From positions 6,738,501 to 6,802,500 of the forward strand of contig NZ_CP041360.1 of assembly GCF_006965485.1 (NCBI RefSeq): 64,000 nt of DNA. Direction: 5' to 3'. This DNA is from Spirosoma sp. KCTC 42546. Its GTDB lineage: Bacteria; Bacteroidota; Bacteroidia; Cytophagales; Spirosomataceae. A model generated the notes under the pieces. It searched no databases, was not told the origin of the DNA, and saw only the letters and a program-made list of their open reading frames with translations. The position numbers and the translations under genes were made by a program. Below, piece by piece: positions 17,752 through 26,078 of the stretch (position 1 is the first letter of the stretch; every line of letters begins with the position of its first letter).

Positions 17752-18060
17752 GCGTGGTGCAAGGTGCTCGGGGCAGGGCCTACTCATGCTCCTTGCCCCC
17801 TGCTCATCACCGTTAACGCTCGGCTTTGCCGAGTGTTGACTAGTTATAGGGCGTCCCGCCCGATGCCTGCTCTCGCTCAGCTCAGTAATGAGTCTCAGCC
17901 CCCTTCATTGACAAAAAACGGGCCAGAGGCCCTTAAAATGATAGGCAACACTCGGCGAAGCCAAGCGTTAACGCTGATGAGCAGGGAGCATGGTGCAAGG
18001 TGCTCGGGGCAGGGCCTACAGTTGCGCATACCCTGCTCCACGCTCCTTGCCAATTAACCC
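17752..18060. repeat. Composite repeat block: nested inverted plus 32-base direct repeat
   Basis: The text GTGCAAGGTGCTCGGGGCAG occurs at about 17755-17774 and again near 17992-18011, within a direct repeat of about 32 bases (one mismatch seen). Between the copies are inverted arms of about 47-54 bases (CATGCTCC...GAGTGTTG near 17787-17836 and its complement near 17946-17991) built from GCAGGGAGCATG and GTTAACGCT units. It fills the convergent gap between ygiD and the bestrophin gene. Short open frames crossing it are low-complexity and not called. Confidence 0.75.
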
Positions 18061-18067
18061 CTGCCAA

Positions 18068-18994
18068 TTAATTCACTTTGATATAGTCGACTTCTGGCTT
18101 GGCCAATACAGTCGTAGACGGTTTTACGCTCAGAATTTCGTGCACGTTCCGGCGGATGTTCTGGGCTATTTGATTCAAGGGCAAATCGTTGCAATCGAGG
18201 CCGAAGGGTTCTTCAATTTCGTCGCCAATCATCTCGATGCCGATTAGGGCGTAGGCTGCCAGTGTAGTGGCCACAATGCCAAAGTACCCATAGTTTGAGA
18301 CCAGGACGAGCGGAATCAGGAGCACATACAATGTAATGAACAGCTTGATAAAGAAACTGTAGGAGAACGGGATGGGAGTCTTTTTGATTCGCTCGCAGGA
18401 GCCGGTTATATCGAGAAATGCCTGATGATATAGTCGGATGGTAATTAAATCGGCGTCATTAACTAAACCATCCTGACGTAATGCCTGAAACCGACGCATC
18501 AATAAAGCCGCTAGTCGGCTAGGGATATGGGCATAATCAGGTAACGTTTTCAGTTCGTCATTCCCCATGTCTTCCAATTCGGCCATGTCAACGCCGGTGC
18601 GTAAATGACCTTTGAGGGCCAGCGCAAAGTTAGAAAGTGTGCGGGCGAAGAAAACTCGATTGGCTAGTGCCTCATCGGGCAGCAGACCGTCCAGCAGAAC
18701 AGCCAGATTACGACTATAATTGACAAGTAAGCCCCACTGTCGGCGTCCCTCCCAGAATCGATCATAGGCGGTATTGGTGCGAAATACCAGCAATAAACTC
18801 AGCGTTATACCCAGCAATGAAAAGAGAGTTCCATCGAAGGGTACATGAATATCGACAACATGCTGATCGATGAGTGTGAGCAATATTCCATAGCCACTCA
18901 CATAGGCCACCCGCCGTAAAAGTACCCGAATACTATAGCTGGTATGAAAATGCTTTAGGGCGCCAAACCAATTTTTTGCTTCGTAGATAATCAC
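18068..18994 (-). CDS. Bestrophin-family channel
   Basis: A 308-residue inner-membrane protein of the bestrophin/UPF0187 family. Family marks are LLVFRTNTAYDRFWEGRRQWG near residue 70-90, the internal IPFSYSFFIKLFITLYVLLIP segment near 205, and the IGDEIEEPFGLDCNDLPL signature near 260, which in bestrophins is the conserved acidic cluster after the last helix. Four hydrophobic segments are seen. Bacterial members form pentameric, usually cation-selective channels. It ends against the composite repeat and has no same-strand partner close upstream; a functional tie to the cbb3 genes is not shown. Confidence 0.88.
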   Translation of the reverse strand: MIIYEAKNWFGALKHFHTSYSIRVLLRRVAYVSGYGILLTLIDQHVVDIHVPFDGTLFSLLGITLSLLLVFRTNTAYDRFWEGRRQWGLLVNYSRNLAVLLDGLLPDEALANRVFFARTLSNFALALKGHLRTGVDMAELEDMGNDELKTLPDYAHIPSRLAALLMRRFQALRQDGLVNDADLITIRLYHQAFLDITGSCERIKKTPIPFSYSFFIKLFITLYVLLIPLVLVSNYGYFGIVATTLAAYALIGIEMIGDEIEEPFGLDCNDLPLNQIAQNIRRNVHEILSVKPSTTVLAKPEVDYIKVN

Positions 18995-19107
18995 TGGTTG
19001 TAGAAGAAGAGTGTGTTACTGTTTCCCAATTAAGGAATCAATATACACACTCACCTCGCAAAACCATGCAAGGGCTTTTCAACTTCCAGAAACTACTTAC
19101 CAACCGG

Positions 19108-19346
19108 TTTTACCCCTAAATCCCCTGATTGATTTGCATTAAATAACCGCCTAAATAAAACTTGTCCTTTTGGGGCTTTCAAAACCCCCAACCCCCTGAA
19201 GGGGGCTTTTCTCCCCAGTGAACTTAGCCCCCTTCAGGGGGTTGGGGGTTTTGAAGACTAGCAAAACGGCGGTTAACTTCTTCAAGTCAATAAGGGGACT
19301 TTTTTCAAGTGCGAGCCTAGTCCCCTGAAGGGGATTGAGGGGTAAA
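19108..19346. repeat. Nested palindrome of CCCC-TGAAGGGG units
   Basis: Core perfect 30-bp arms at 19178-19207 and 19226-19255 (CCCCCAACCCCCTGAAGGGG inside each orientation). Within each arm CCCCTGAAGGGG is itself palindromic. Outer, shorter complementary pieces (TTTACCCCTAAATCCCCTGA near 19109 and its counterpart near 19325-19346; AACCGCC near 19145 and GGCGGTT near 19268) nest around the core. The block fills the spacer downstream of the SafE-like gene. Confidence 0.8.
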
Positions 19347-19357
19347 AAGACTAACAA

Positions 19358-20056
19358 TTATTTACCTGTTAGTAATCCATGGCATATGGGAATAATATCT
19401 GCCGGGCCAATTGGTAGTTGGTAATCCGCTAAGCCCCGGCCAATGAGCAGCAGCGCCACCACCACTGTAGCGACAGAGAGCACCTGATTGAGTCGCTGGC
19501 GACCGACTATCGTTATCCAGCCAGCCACGAGATTAACGCCCAGAAGCGCAGGTAATGTACCAGCCCCAAACAAGAGCATGTACGATGCCCCCGCCAGTGG
19601 GGTATTGGTGGCCAATGTTCCGGCTAAGGCCAGGTAGGTAAAGCCGCAGGGCAACAGTCCGTTGAGGATACCTAATCCGGCAAAATCAGCCCAGTTAGGC
19701 TGATACAGATGGTGCCGAAATAGCGTGGTAATCTGTGCATTCAGCCAGGGCCACCGTAAACGACCAGGTAATCCTTTTCGCCACAGGAAGCTTACTAACA
19801 AAACCACACCACAGATAACGGCCAGCGGACGCTGCCAACCCATCAGATTCAGTCCTAAACTCATGGTACCCGCCAAGGCCCCAAGTGTACCGTAGGTAGC
19901 AATACGCCCGGTATGATACAAACCCACGGCTTTCCATCGTTGCCCCTGAGGCAACCGACCCACCGGCAACGCAGCCACCAGTGGCCCGCACATACCAACG
20001 CAGTGCAGACTACTGATAAGTCCCGTCAGGAAAGCAGTGGTTAACCAGGGCGACAT
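19358..20056 (-). CDS. SafE/TauE-like membrane protein of the cbb3 locus
   Basis: A 232-residue membrane protein with about six segments. ISSLHCVGMCGPLVAALP near residue 16 and NGLLPCGFTYLALAG near residue 132 are the two half-repeats with the Cys-Gly signatures of the sulfite-exporter/DsbD-like (UreH-type) family that sits at the end of cbb3 clusters in Bacteroidota and Proteobacteria. By context it serves metal or haem delivery to the oxidase; in proteobacteria relatives have been tied to copper handling. It begins 4 bases downstream of the ccoH stop and is the last gene of the run. Confidence 0.85.
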   Translation of the reverse strand: MSPWLTTAFLTGLISSLHCVGMCGPLVAALPVGRLPQGQRWKAVGLYHTGRIATYGTLGALAGTMSLGLNLMGWQRPLAVICGVVLLVSFLWRKGLPGRLRWPWLNAQITTLFRHHLYQPNWADFAGLGILNGLLPCGFTYLALAGTLATNTPLAGASYMLLFGAGTLPALLGVNLVAGWITIVGRQRLNQVLSVATVVVALLLIGRGLADYQLPIGPADIIPICHGLLTGK

Positions 20057-20059
20057 CAG

Positions 20060-20500
20060 TTATATAAAAATCTGTTCCTCTTTATAATACTCCCGCTGCC
20101 CATCCGACCAGGTGAACTGTACGCGCCAGTTGCCCTTTGCCAGCGATTGGGTTGGAATAAGCTGTTGAGTTGGATGTTTAGCCGCAATAGGCACCCGAAA
20201 ATCCTGCCGACTATCGCCGGGCCGATAAAAGGTGATTTCGCCTTTTTGAAGGACATTGGGCAATACAACTACAACCTGATGCTGATCTGCCAGGTATGTC
20301 ATGGTTGTAGCAGTACTAGTACCCGCCTGAATTTGCCGGGCGTTTCTCACCCGATCTATCTGCTGCTGATAGTCGATTTCGTTCTGGTAATAATTATCAC
20401 TGACCAGATCGATGCGCTCGCGGGTCATCAGGTACACCATAGTACCAATAAAGCCCGCGAATACTATAAATACGAGAACAATTGATTTACCCCAGTTCAT
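20060..20500 (-). CDS. ccoH: Cytochrome oxidase maturation protein CcoH/FixH
   Basis: A 146-residue protein anchored by one N-terminal membrane helix (MNWGKSIVLVFIVFAGFIGTM) with a periplasmic beta domain. The start at 20500 is preferred; the frame upstream crosses a repeat and has no family text. VSDNYYQNEIDYQQQIDRVRNA is the characteristic FixH segment after the helix, followed by strands such as EITFYRPGDSRQDF and WRVQFTWSDGQREYY. FixH is needed for stable assembly of the cbb3 subunits. It is 94 bases below ccoG, with an inverted repeat between, and 4 bases before the SafE-like gene. Confidence 0.9.
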   Translation of the reverse strand: MNWGKSIVLVFIVFAGFIGTMVYLMTRERIDLVSDNYYQNEIDYQQQIDRVRNARQIQAGTSTATTMTYLADQHQVVVVLPNVLQKGEITFYRPGDSRQDFRVPIAAKHPTQQLIPTQSLAKGNWRVQFTWSDGQREYYKEEQIFI

Positions 20501-20515
20501 AAGTTTAAAAAGCTT

Positions 20516-20596
20516 GGAGCAGGGTGCGCGGGGCATGGACATTAAGCAAGAAAGGAAGAATTTTTCCTCTGCTCCAAGCCCCATGCGCCCTGCTCA
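20516..20596. repeat. Imperfect inverted repeat of the GAGCAGGG family between ccoG and ccoH
   Basis: Left arm near 20516-20540 (GGAGCAGGGTGCGCGGGGCA), right arm near 20570-20596, whose reverse complement reads GAGCAGGGCGCATGGGGCTT. The ccoG stop codon lies in the right arm. Confidence 0.75.
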
Positions 20597-22054
20597 GTTT
20601 ACCGGCCCTAAAAATGTTGTTTTGACCCGATCTACCACAACGCCGTCGGAGACTACTTCGACCGTTAGTTTAGTGCTGACTTCGTGGATATTTTTTTCTG
20701 GTAACAAAATAAAAAACATTCCTTTCGTTAGTTCATCGGCAGGTGCTTTCGTAAGGGGCTGAACCATCCGCAACGTAGCACCGGGATAATCGACCCGGAA
20801 CGAGACCGGTTTTTCCTTATGCGTTTTATTAACTAGCTCAATCAGGTACAGGTTCGAAATCAGTCCCCCACCGGGTCCGCGTTCGGCTTCGCGCTGATAC
20901 AACTGACCGGGTGCGCGTAACAGGGTGGTATCCAAATCGCTACGTGTCCATAGCAGAAAGCCCCACACACTCATCAGTAACACGAGCACAACACTATAGC
21001 CCATCATCCGTCGGGTCATCCGCCAGGGTTGGCGGGTTTGAATACCCTCAAGCGAATCGTACCGGATCAGACCGCGTGGGCGATCAATTTTATCCATAAT
21101 ATCATCGCATGCATCAATACAGAGTGTACAGTTCACACACTCCATCTGAGTTCCTTTACGGATATCGATACCCGTTGGGCAAACCTGTACACAAAGCTTG
21201 CAGTCGATACAATCGCCTTTTTTGTTCAGTGAAGAATGAAGAGTTAAGAATGAAGAATAGTCCGTCTCAACCATATTCTTCATTCTTAACTCTTCATTCT
21301 TCACTAACTTTCCCCTCGGCTCTCCTCGTACATCGTCATAAGCAACCATAACTGACTGCTTATCTAACAACACACTTTGCAGGCGCCCATATGGGCAAAT
21401 GGTTGTACAAACGTATTCGCGTACGTAGGCAAATACCGTGTAGAAAACACCCGTAAACAGTAAGATAATTGACAGACCGCCAACGTGATTGGCCGGATTA
21501 TCGGTGATGATCGTCAGCAGTGCATCTTTGCCGATAATGTAGGCTAGGAACGTATTGCTGATGGCAAACGAAATCAGAAAGAAAATACTGTACTTGGCAC
21601 TTTTTTTCAGAATTTTATCCGTTGTCCAGGGTGCCGCATCGAGACGTCTTCGGGCATTCGAGTCGCCTTCAATCCATATTTCGATTTTCCGAAAAACCAT
21701 TTCCAGAAAAACCGTTTGGGGGCATGCCCAGCCACAGAATACGCGACCATATACCACCGTAAACAGGGCAATGAAAACGATAAACGCCAGTAAGCCAATG
21801 GCGACTAAATAAAAATCCTGTGGCCAGAAGGTAACACCAAAAATATTGAACTTACGCTCCAGTACATTAAACAGAAACAGCGGTTGCCCATTATAACTCA
21901 GGAATGGTCCAGAAAAAAGGGCGGCCAGAAATACCCATGCCACCGCTGTCCGCCAGCGGTAGAAGCGTCCTTTAACGACGCGGGGGTACAGCCATTGACG
22001 TTTGGCAGGAGTCGTTGTTTCTGTAACAGATGGGGCGTTGAGATGAGGTGTCAT
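20594..22054 (-). CDS. ccoG: Cytochrome c oxidase accessory protein CcoG, with palindrome-derived insert
   Basis: A 486-residue membrane protein of the CcoG/RdxA/FixG family, thought to act in copper reduction during cbb3 assembly. Five hydrophobic segments, the polyferredoxin entry VYGRVFCGWACPQTVF near residue 105, and CTTICPYGRLQ near 220 are visible. Two [4Fe-4S] motifs follow: CIDCKLCVQVCPTG and CVNCTLCIDACDD. The C-terminal beta domain (LYLIELVNKTHKEKPVSF) is complete. Odd: residues about 250-276 (KNEELRMKN...SFLTLHSSLN) are encoded by a perfect 32-bp inverted repeat inserted in frame just ahead of the first cluster motif. An inverted repeat also separates this gene from ccoP. Confidence 0.93.
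   Translation of the reverse strand: MTPHLNAPSVTETTTPAKRQWLYPRVVKGRFYRWRTAVAWVFLAALFSGPFLSYNGQPLFLFNVLERKFNIFGVTFWPQDFYLVAIGLLAFIVFIALFTVVYGRVFCGWACPQTVFLEMVFRKIEIWIEGDSNARRRLDAAPWTTDKILKKSAKYSIFFLISFAISNTFLAYIIGKDALLTIITDNPANHVGGLSIILLFTGVFYTVFAYVREYVCTTICPYGRLQSVLLDKQSVMVAYDDVRGEPRGKLVKNEELRMKNMVETDYSSFLTLHSSLNKKGDCIDCKLCVQVCPTGIDIRKGTQMECVNCTLCIDACDDIMDKIDRPRGLIRYDSLEGIQTRQPWRMTRRMMGYSVVLVLLMSVWGFLLWTRSDLDTTLLRAPGQLYQREAERGPGGGLISNLYLIELVNKTHKEKPVSFRVDYPGATLRMVQPLTKAPADELTKGMFFILLPEKNIHEVSTKLTVEVVSDGVVVDRVKTTFLGPVN
21228..21305. repeat. Perfect 32-bp inverted repeat inside the ccoG coding sequence
   Basis: Arms 21228-21259 and 21274-21305 are exact reverse complements with a 14-base loop; total 78 bases, a multiple of three. 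The arm (GTGAAGAATGAAGAGTTAAG) is of the same family as the intergenic repeat at 50822-50900 (GTGAAGAATGTAGAGTGAAA). Confidence 0.93.
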
Positions 22055-22074
22055 TGGTTTTTATACTATTTTAC

Positions 22075-22164
22075 TTTTGTCATGCTGACGAAGGAAGCAC
22101 CTTACATTCTCCTTATTAGCTCGTTAGGATACTTTAGGATGCTTCCTTCGTCAGCATGACAAAA
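22075..22164. repeat. Perfect 25-bp inverted repeat between ccoP and ccoG
   Basis: Arms 22075-22099 (TTTTGTCATGCTGACGAAGG...) and 22140-22164 are exact reverse complements, with a 40-base loop. It occupies almost the whole spacer between the ccoG start (22054) and the ccoP stop (22170). Confidence 0.9.
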
Positions 22165-22169
22165 ACAAA

Positions 22170-23012
22170 TTACTGCATTGCCACTTTCTGCGCAGGAGCC
22201 GTTGGTTCGACCTTTTCGCCCTGAGGTTCTTTGGCTCCAGCGGGTTTTGTACCTTGCAGCGACAGTATGTAGCTACCTACCTGTTGAATCTGAAGGGGAT
22301 TCAGTTGTTTTTTCCAGGAAATCATGCCCTTTTCAGGAACGCCTTCAGTAACGGTGTGAAATACAGCTTTAATACTACCACCATGTAGCCAATACTCATC
22401 GGTTAGGTTTGGACCAACTTTACCTTCGGCATTCTGACCGTGGCAGGCCGTACAGTACTGGTTAAACAGCACTTTTCCAGCTTCCATGCCTTTCTTATCA
22501 TTAATCAGCGTAACGGTATTTTCATTGATTTTACCCGCCACCAGTTTAATAAAGGCGGCCCGTTCTTTCTCGGCAATCGCTACTTCCTGCGTATATTCCT
22601 GCTCCATGATATTGCCGTTGCCGATCACATGGAAAATCAGAAGATACACAACACCAAAGGCGATAGTACTGTAGAACAGCCCCATGAACCAGGGCGGTGT
22701 TGGGTTATTAAGCTCGGCGATACCGTCGTACTCATGATCCATCATCAAGTCTTTTTCCTGACTCAGTTCATGCAAGCCTGTAAACCGCTGCCAGGTGGTA
22801 CGGGTATCAGCAGCTTTAGCCGCTTTGGCATCCGCAGGTGTCAGCGCCTGGCGTAATACATACGCCATATTCAGCGTAACGGCCAGTAGCAGTCCCACAC
22901 CCACGGTTATAAATAGCATTACCAGTACCCACAGCAAGTCTTCGCCGGAGGTCAGATCCCACATTGATTTTTCGGGAGCTGGGTCAAGAATTGTTGTTAA
23001 CAGAAGATTCAT
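22170..23012 (-). CDS. ccoP: cbb3 oxidase subunit CcoP (single-haem form)
   Basis: A 280-residue membrane-anchored c-type cytochrome subunit. Start at 23012 (MNLLLTTILD) is used; an ATG at 23021 adds MPT. A hydrophobic helix at about residues 28-52 and a second at about 108-128 (PPWFMGLFYSTIAFGVVYLLIF, the usual CcoP N-terminal signature with LNNPTPPWF) are followed by one cytochrome c domain with CTACHG near residue 195 and the axial Met region GMISW. Proteobacterial CcoP has two haem c motifs; only one is present here, as is common in Bacteroidota. The C-terminal tail is Lys/Glu/Pro-rich. Confidence 0.92.
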   Translation of the reverse strand: MNLLLTTILDPAPEKSMWDLTSGEDLLWVLVMLFITVGVGLLLAVTLNMAYVLRQALTPADAKAAKAADTRTTWQRFTGLHELSQEKDLMMDHEYDGIAELNNPTPPWFMGLFYSTIAFGVVYLLIFHVIGNGNIMEQEYTQEVAIAEKERAAFIKLVAGKINENTVTLINDKKGMEAGKVLFNQYCTACHGQNAEGKVGPNLTDEYWLHGGSIKAVFHTVTEGVPEKGMISWKKQLNPLQIQQVGSYILSLQGTKPAGAKEPQGEKVEPTAPAQKVAMQ

Positions 23013-23024
23013 GGTTGGCATCAA

Positions 23025-23195
23025 TTAGGGCTTTGTAGAGTCGTCCAGTGGCAGGTTACCCATTTGCCGAAGATGCTGCTTATCAGCAATCAACAAATAC
23101 AGGCCGACCAGGATAAAAAAGGCAAAAAACGTCAGGAACGAGCCGACCATATAGACGTCTGCTCCGGGAATTTTCGAGATGAATTGCTTGAACAT
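23025..23195 (-). CDS. ccoQ: cbb3 oxidase small subunit CcoQ-like
   Basis: A 56-residue peptide (MFKQFISKIPGADVYMVGSF...) with one membrane helix (FLTFFAFFILVGLYLLI) and a charged C-terminal tail ending DDSTKP. It lies exactly where CcoQ/FixQ belongs, between ccoNO and ccoP, with its stop about 12 bases from the ccoP start. CcoQ stabilises the assembled oxidase. Sequence is short, so the call rests on size, topology and position. Confidence 0.8.
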   Translation of the reverse strand: MFKQFISKIPGADVYMVGSFLTFFAFFILVGLYLLIADKQHLRQMGNLPLDDSTKP

Positions 23196-23204
23196 AGTTG
23201 TGAG

Positions 23205-23271
23205 GAGCTTGGTGCTCGGAGCGGGGTATGGAGTGGATTATTAAGCCGTGCTCCATGCCCCTTGCCCCATG
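23205..23271. repeat. Imperfect inverted repeat between ccoQ and ccoNO
   Basis: GGAGCGGGGTATGGAGTG on the left and the complement of GCTCCATGCCCCTTGCCCCA on the right; same GAGC-rich family as at 20516, 17752, 32103 and 33272. Ends at the ccoNO stop codon. Confidence 0.6.
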
Positions 23272-25491
23272 CTACTTTACTTTTTCCATTTTCTTAATAT
23301 CCGTTCCTAACCGCTGGAGGTAGGCGATGAGGGCTACGATTTCACGGTCAGATCCGACCTTGATACCTTCCGAAGCCAACTGGCCACTGATTTTATCGGC
23401 CTGTTTTTTCAGGTCTTCGTTGGCGTATGAAATACCTGAATCATCGTAAGGAACGCCTACTTTTTTCAGGGCCGTGAGTTTATCCGCCGTATTCGAAATG
23501 TCGAGTTTCTGCGTGATCAACCAGGGGTACGATGGCATAATGGAGCCCGGCGACATCGACGTAGGTTCGTTCATGTGGTGATAGTGCCAGGAGTCGGGGT
23601 ATTTGCCACCTTCGCGGTGTAAATCGGGGCCGGTACGTTTGCTACCCCACAGGAACGGGTGGTCATATACGAATTCGCCCGCTTTGGAATATTCGCCGTA
23701 CCGTTCTGTTTCAGACCGGAATGGCCTCACCATCTGACTATGGCAGTTCACACAACCCTCACGGATGTAAATGTCACGTCCCTGAACTTCGAGAGCCGTA
23801 TAGGGCTGCACCGACGCAATGGTTGGTACGTTCGATTTCACCATGAATGTTGGGATAAGCTCAATAAGGGAACCGATCAAAATCACCACCAGCGAGCCAA
23901 TCAGTAATGGAAATGGTTTCCGTTCTAAGGATCGGTGCCAGAACGTGTCGCCCCCCGTTGGGGTATAGACTTTGGCCAGCGCCGGTGCTTCGGCCTCTTC
24001 GTTCGCGACCAGTTTACCGGCAGCCATTGTTTTGAAGAGGTTATAGCCCATCAAAATAGCCCCGATCAGGTAGAACGTACCACCCACGGCCCGCATCATG
24101 TGCATAGGCAGAATCTGGAGCGTCGTTTCGAGGAAAGTCGGGTATTTCAGAACGCTTTCGTTTGTAAATTCTTTCCACATCAACCCCTGGGTGAAGCCCG
24201 CAATGTACATGGGCACTGCGTAGAACAGAATGCCGAGTGTGCCAATCCAGAAGTGGAAATTCAGCAGCTTTTTCGAGTACAACGGCGTCCGGAACATACG
24301 CGGAATGAGCCAGTACAGGATCGCAAACGTCATGAAACCATTCCAACCTAATGCACCAACGTGTACGTGGGCAACAATCCAGTCGGTGAAGTGGGCAATG
24401 CCATTTACGTTCTTGAGCGACAGCATTGGGCCTTCGAACGTAGCCATCCCATAGCAGGTCAGGGCCACGACCATGAATTTCAGAATGGCATCCTCGCGCA
24501 CTTTATCCCAGGCCCCACGAAGCGTCAGCAACCCGTTAATCATACCTCCCCACGAGGGTGCAATGAGCATAATCGAGAACACAACCCCCAAAGACTGTGC
24601 CCAATCGGGCAGCGATGAGTAAAGTAAGTGGTGAGGCCCCGCCCAGATGTAGATGAAAATCAGTGCCCAGAAGTGCAGAATCGAGAGCCGATACGAATAG
24701 ACCGGGCGGTTCGCCATTTTGGGCAGGAAGTAGTACATCATGCCCAGATAAGGCGTGGTCAGAAAGAACGCCACCGCGTTATGACCATACCACCACTGAA
24801 CCAGCGCATCCTGTACACCCGCATACATCGAGTAGCTTTTGAGGAAGGAAACCGGCATGGCCATCGAGTTGACGATATGCAGTACGGCAATGGTCACGAA
24901 CGTAGCAATGTAAAACCAGATCGCTACGTACAAATGCCGCTCACGCCGTTTGATAATCGTACCGAACATATTGATGCCGAACACCACCCAGATCAGCGTA
25001 ATGGCGATATCGATTGGCCATTCCAGTTCAGCATATTCTTTCGATGTCGTGATGCCTAACGGAAGGGTTGCCACGGCCGACAGAATAATCAACTGCCAGC
25101 CCCAGAAGTGAATTTTACTCAGCAAATCACTGAACATCCGGGCTTTACAGAGTCGTTGCAGCGAATAATACACGCCCATAAAAATGGCGTTTCCAACGAA
25201 GGCGAAAATTACTGCGTTGGTGTGTAGAGGTCGAATCCGACCAAACGTTGTGTATTGGTTGCCAAGGTTAGCGGCTGGTGCAAACAACTGGCTGGCCACA
25301 ATAACGCCAACGAGCATGCCAATGATGCCCCAGATAATAGTAGCTATGCCAAAATCGCGGACAATTTTATTGTCGTAGGCGAAGCGTTCTACAGGTGTAT
25401 CGCCACCCGGCGGTTGATGCCCGATCGCGATGGAGCCTGTCGCTCGATCGGGCGATGGACTGGCAGTGGGTTGATTAAACGAAACATTCAT
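23272..25491 (-). CDS. ccoNO: cbb3 oxidase catalytic subunits CcoN and CcoO fused
   Basis: A 739-residue fusion. Residues about 35-500 are CcoN, with about 12 membrane helices and the haem/copper histidines in LHTNAVIFAFVGN, WWYGHNAVAFFLTT and IVAHVHVGALGWNG, and YYFLPK. Residues about 540-739 are CcoO, with one membrane helix (LLIGSLVVILIGSLIELIPT) and one haem c motif, GCVNCHSQMVRP, plus methionine-rich SMSPGSIMPSYPW. The complex reduces oxygen to water with high affinity and pumps protons. The N/O fusion is the normal Bacteroidota arrangement. It is followed by ccoQ, ccoP, ccoG and ccoH. Confidence 0.97.
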   Translation of the reverse strand: MNVSFNQPTASPSPDRATGSIAIGHQPPGGDTPVERFAYDNKIVRDFGIATIIWGIIGMLVGVIVASQLFAPAANLGNQYTTFGRIRPLHTNAVIFAFVGNAIFMGVYYSLQRLCKARMFSDLLSKIHFWGWQLIILSAVATLPLGITTSKEYAELEWPIDIAITLIWVVFGINMFGTIIKRRERHLYVAIWFYIATFVTIAVLHIVNSMAMPVSFLKSYSMYAGVQDALVQWWYGHNAVAFFLTTPYLGMMYYFLPKMANRPVYSYRLSILHFWALIFIYIWAGPHHLLYSSLPDWAQSLGVVFSIMLIAPSWGGMINGLLTLRGAWDKVREDAILKFMVVALTCYGMATFEGPMLSLKNVNGIAHFTDWIVAHVHVGALGWNGFMTFAILYWLIPRMFRTPLYSKKLLNFHFWIGTLGILFYAVPMYIAGFTQGLMWKEFTNESVLKYPTFLETTLQILPMHMMRAVGGTFYLIGAILMGYNLFKTMAAGKLVANEEAEAPALAKVYTPTGGDTFWHRSLERKPFPLLIGSLVVILIGSLIELIPTFMVKSNVPTIASVQPYTALEVQGRDIYIREGCVNCHSQMVRPFRSETERYGEYSKAGEFVYDHPFLWGSKRTGPDLHREGGKYPDSWHYHHMNEPTSMSPGSIMPSYPWLITQKLDISNTADKLTALKKVGVPYDDSGISYANEDLKKQADKISGQLASEGIKVGSDREIVALIAYLQRLGTDIKKMEKVK

Positions 25492-25512
25492 AATAAACGA
25501 GTACAGGGGTTA

Positions 25513-25686
25513 CTATGCGTTTGATTGAGTTTCAGTGGAGACTGGAACGTCGTCGTCCAGCAGCATTCGAATCGAGGGCGTGTAGAGATCATCCTGTTGC
25601 CCGGTTTTCATCGACCAGAAAAACGCGCCCAGAAAACCCAGCGCCATTAGTAGACTAATCCCAATCATAAAAAAGATAATGCTCAT
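25513..25686 (-). CDS. ccoS: cbb3 oxidase maturation protein CcoS
   Basis: A 57-residue peptide (MSIIFFMIGISLLMALGFLG...) with a single N-terminal helix and the typical AFFWSMKTGQQDDLYTPSIR stretch of CcoS/FixS, followed by an acidic tail. CcoS is needed for haem and copper insertion into CcoN. It ends 21 bases above ccoNO, so it heads the operon; the usual partner ccoI is not next to it but 5 kb away on the same strand. Confidence 0.93.
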   Translation of the reverse strand: MSIIFFMIGISLLMALGFLGAFFWSMKTGQQDDLYTPSIRMLLDDDVPVSTETQSNA

Positions 25687-25773
25687 CGCCTTGTCGGTTA
25701 GTGGCTCAAAAGTGGGGCGATTTCGGAGGAGGAAATATGAGTTTCGTCAGGTGCCAGCCTGATTTTGATTGCC

Positions 25774-25898
25774 GATGGCGCAAGGCTCCTGCCTTGTGAC
25801 AGTTATTACCCAGCCTCTGGCTGGTAAATGAAAAACGCTATCAGCAAATTGGCCAGAGGCCGGAGAATAAAGGCACAAGGCAGGAGCCTTGCGCCATC
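25774..25898. repeat. Perfect 25-bp inverted repeat with long loop
   Basis: Arms 25774-25798 (GATGGCGCAAGGCTCCTGCC...) and 25874-25898 are exact complements. The 75-base loop contains a second, shorter pair (CCAGCCTCTGGCTGG against GGCCAGAGGCCGG). Lies in the divergent spacer between ccoS and the desaturase gene. Confidence 0.88.
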
Positions 25899-25982
25899 AG
25901 CAATAGACTGATGAAGGTCATCTAACCGCCTGATGAACGTCAGGAAGGCAAGGGATATGGTCAGTCAATTTTGCAGTCATTC

Positions 25983-26054
25983 TTGTCAGTTTATAGTCAT
26001 TCATTGTCCAGAGCTGATTGAGTTGACAGACAAAAAATGACTATAAACTGACAA
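25983..26054. repeat. Inverted repeat upstream of the desaturase
   Basis: Arms 25983-26001 (TTGTCAGTTTATAGTCATT) and 26036-26054 are exact; the flanks extend imperfectly with further GTCATT/GTCAGT units. Same GTCATT-type family as 60245-60337. Confidence 0.8.
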
Positions 26055-26078
26055 TGGCTGACCATTAATGACTACTAG

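Noticed and set aside
17764..18057. Plus-strand frames in the composite repeat
   Set aside because: They translate the repeat units; no conserved content.
24628..25059. Plus frame of 143 codons opposite ccoNO
   Set aside because: Arg/His/Gln-rich antisense text over a clear oxidase gene.
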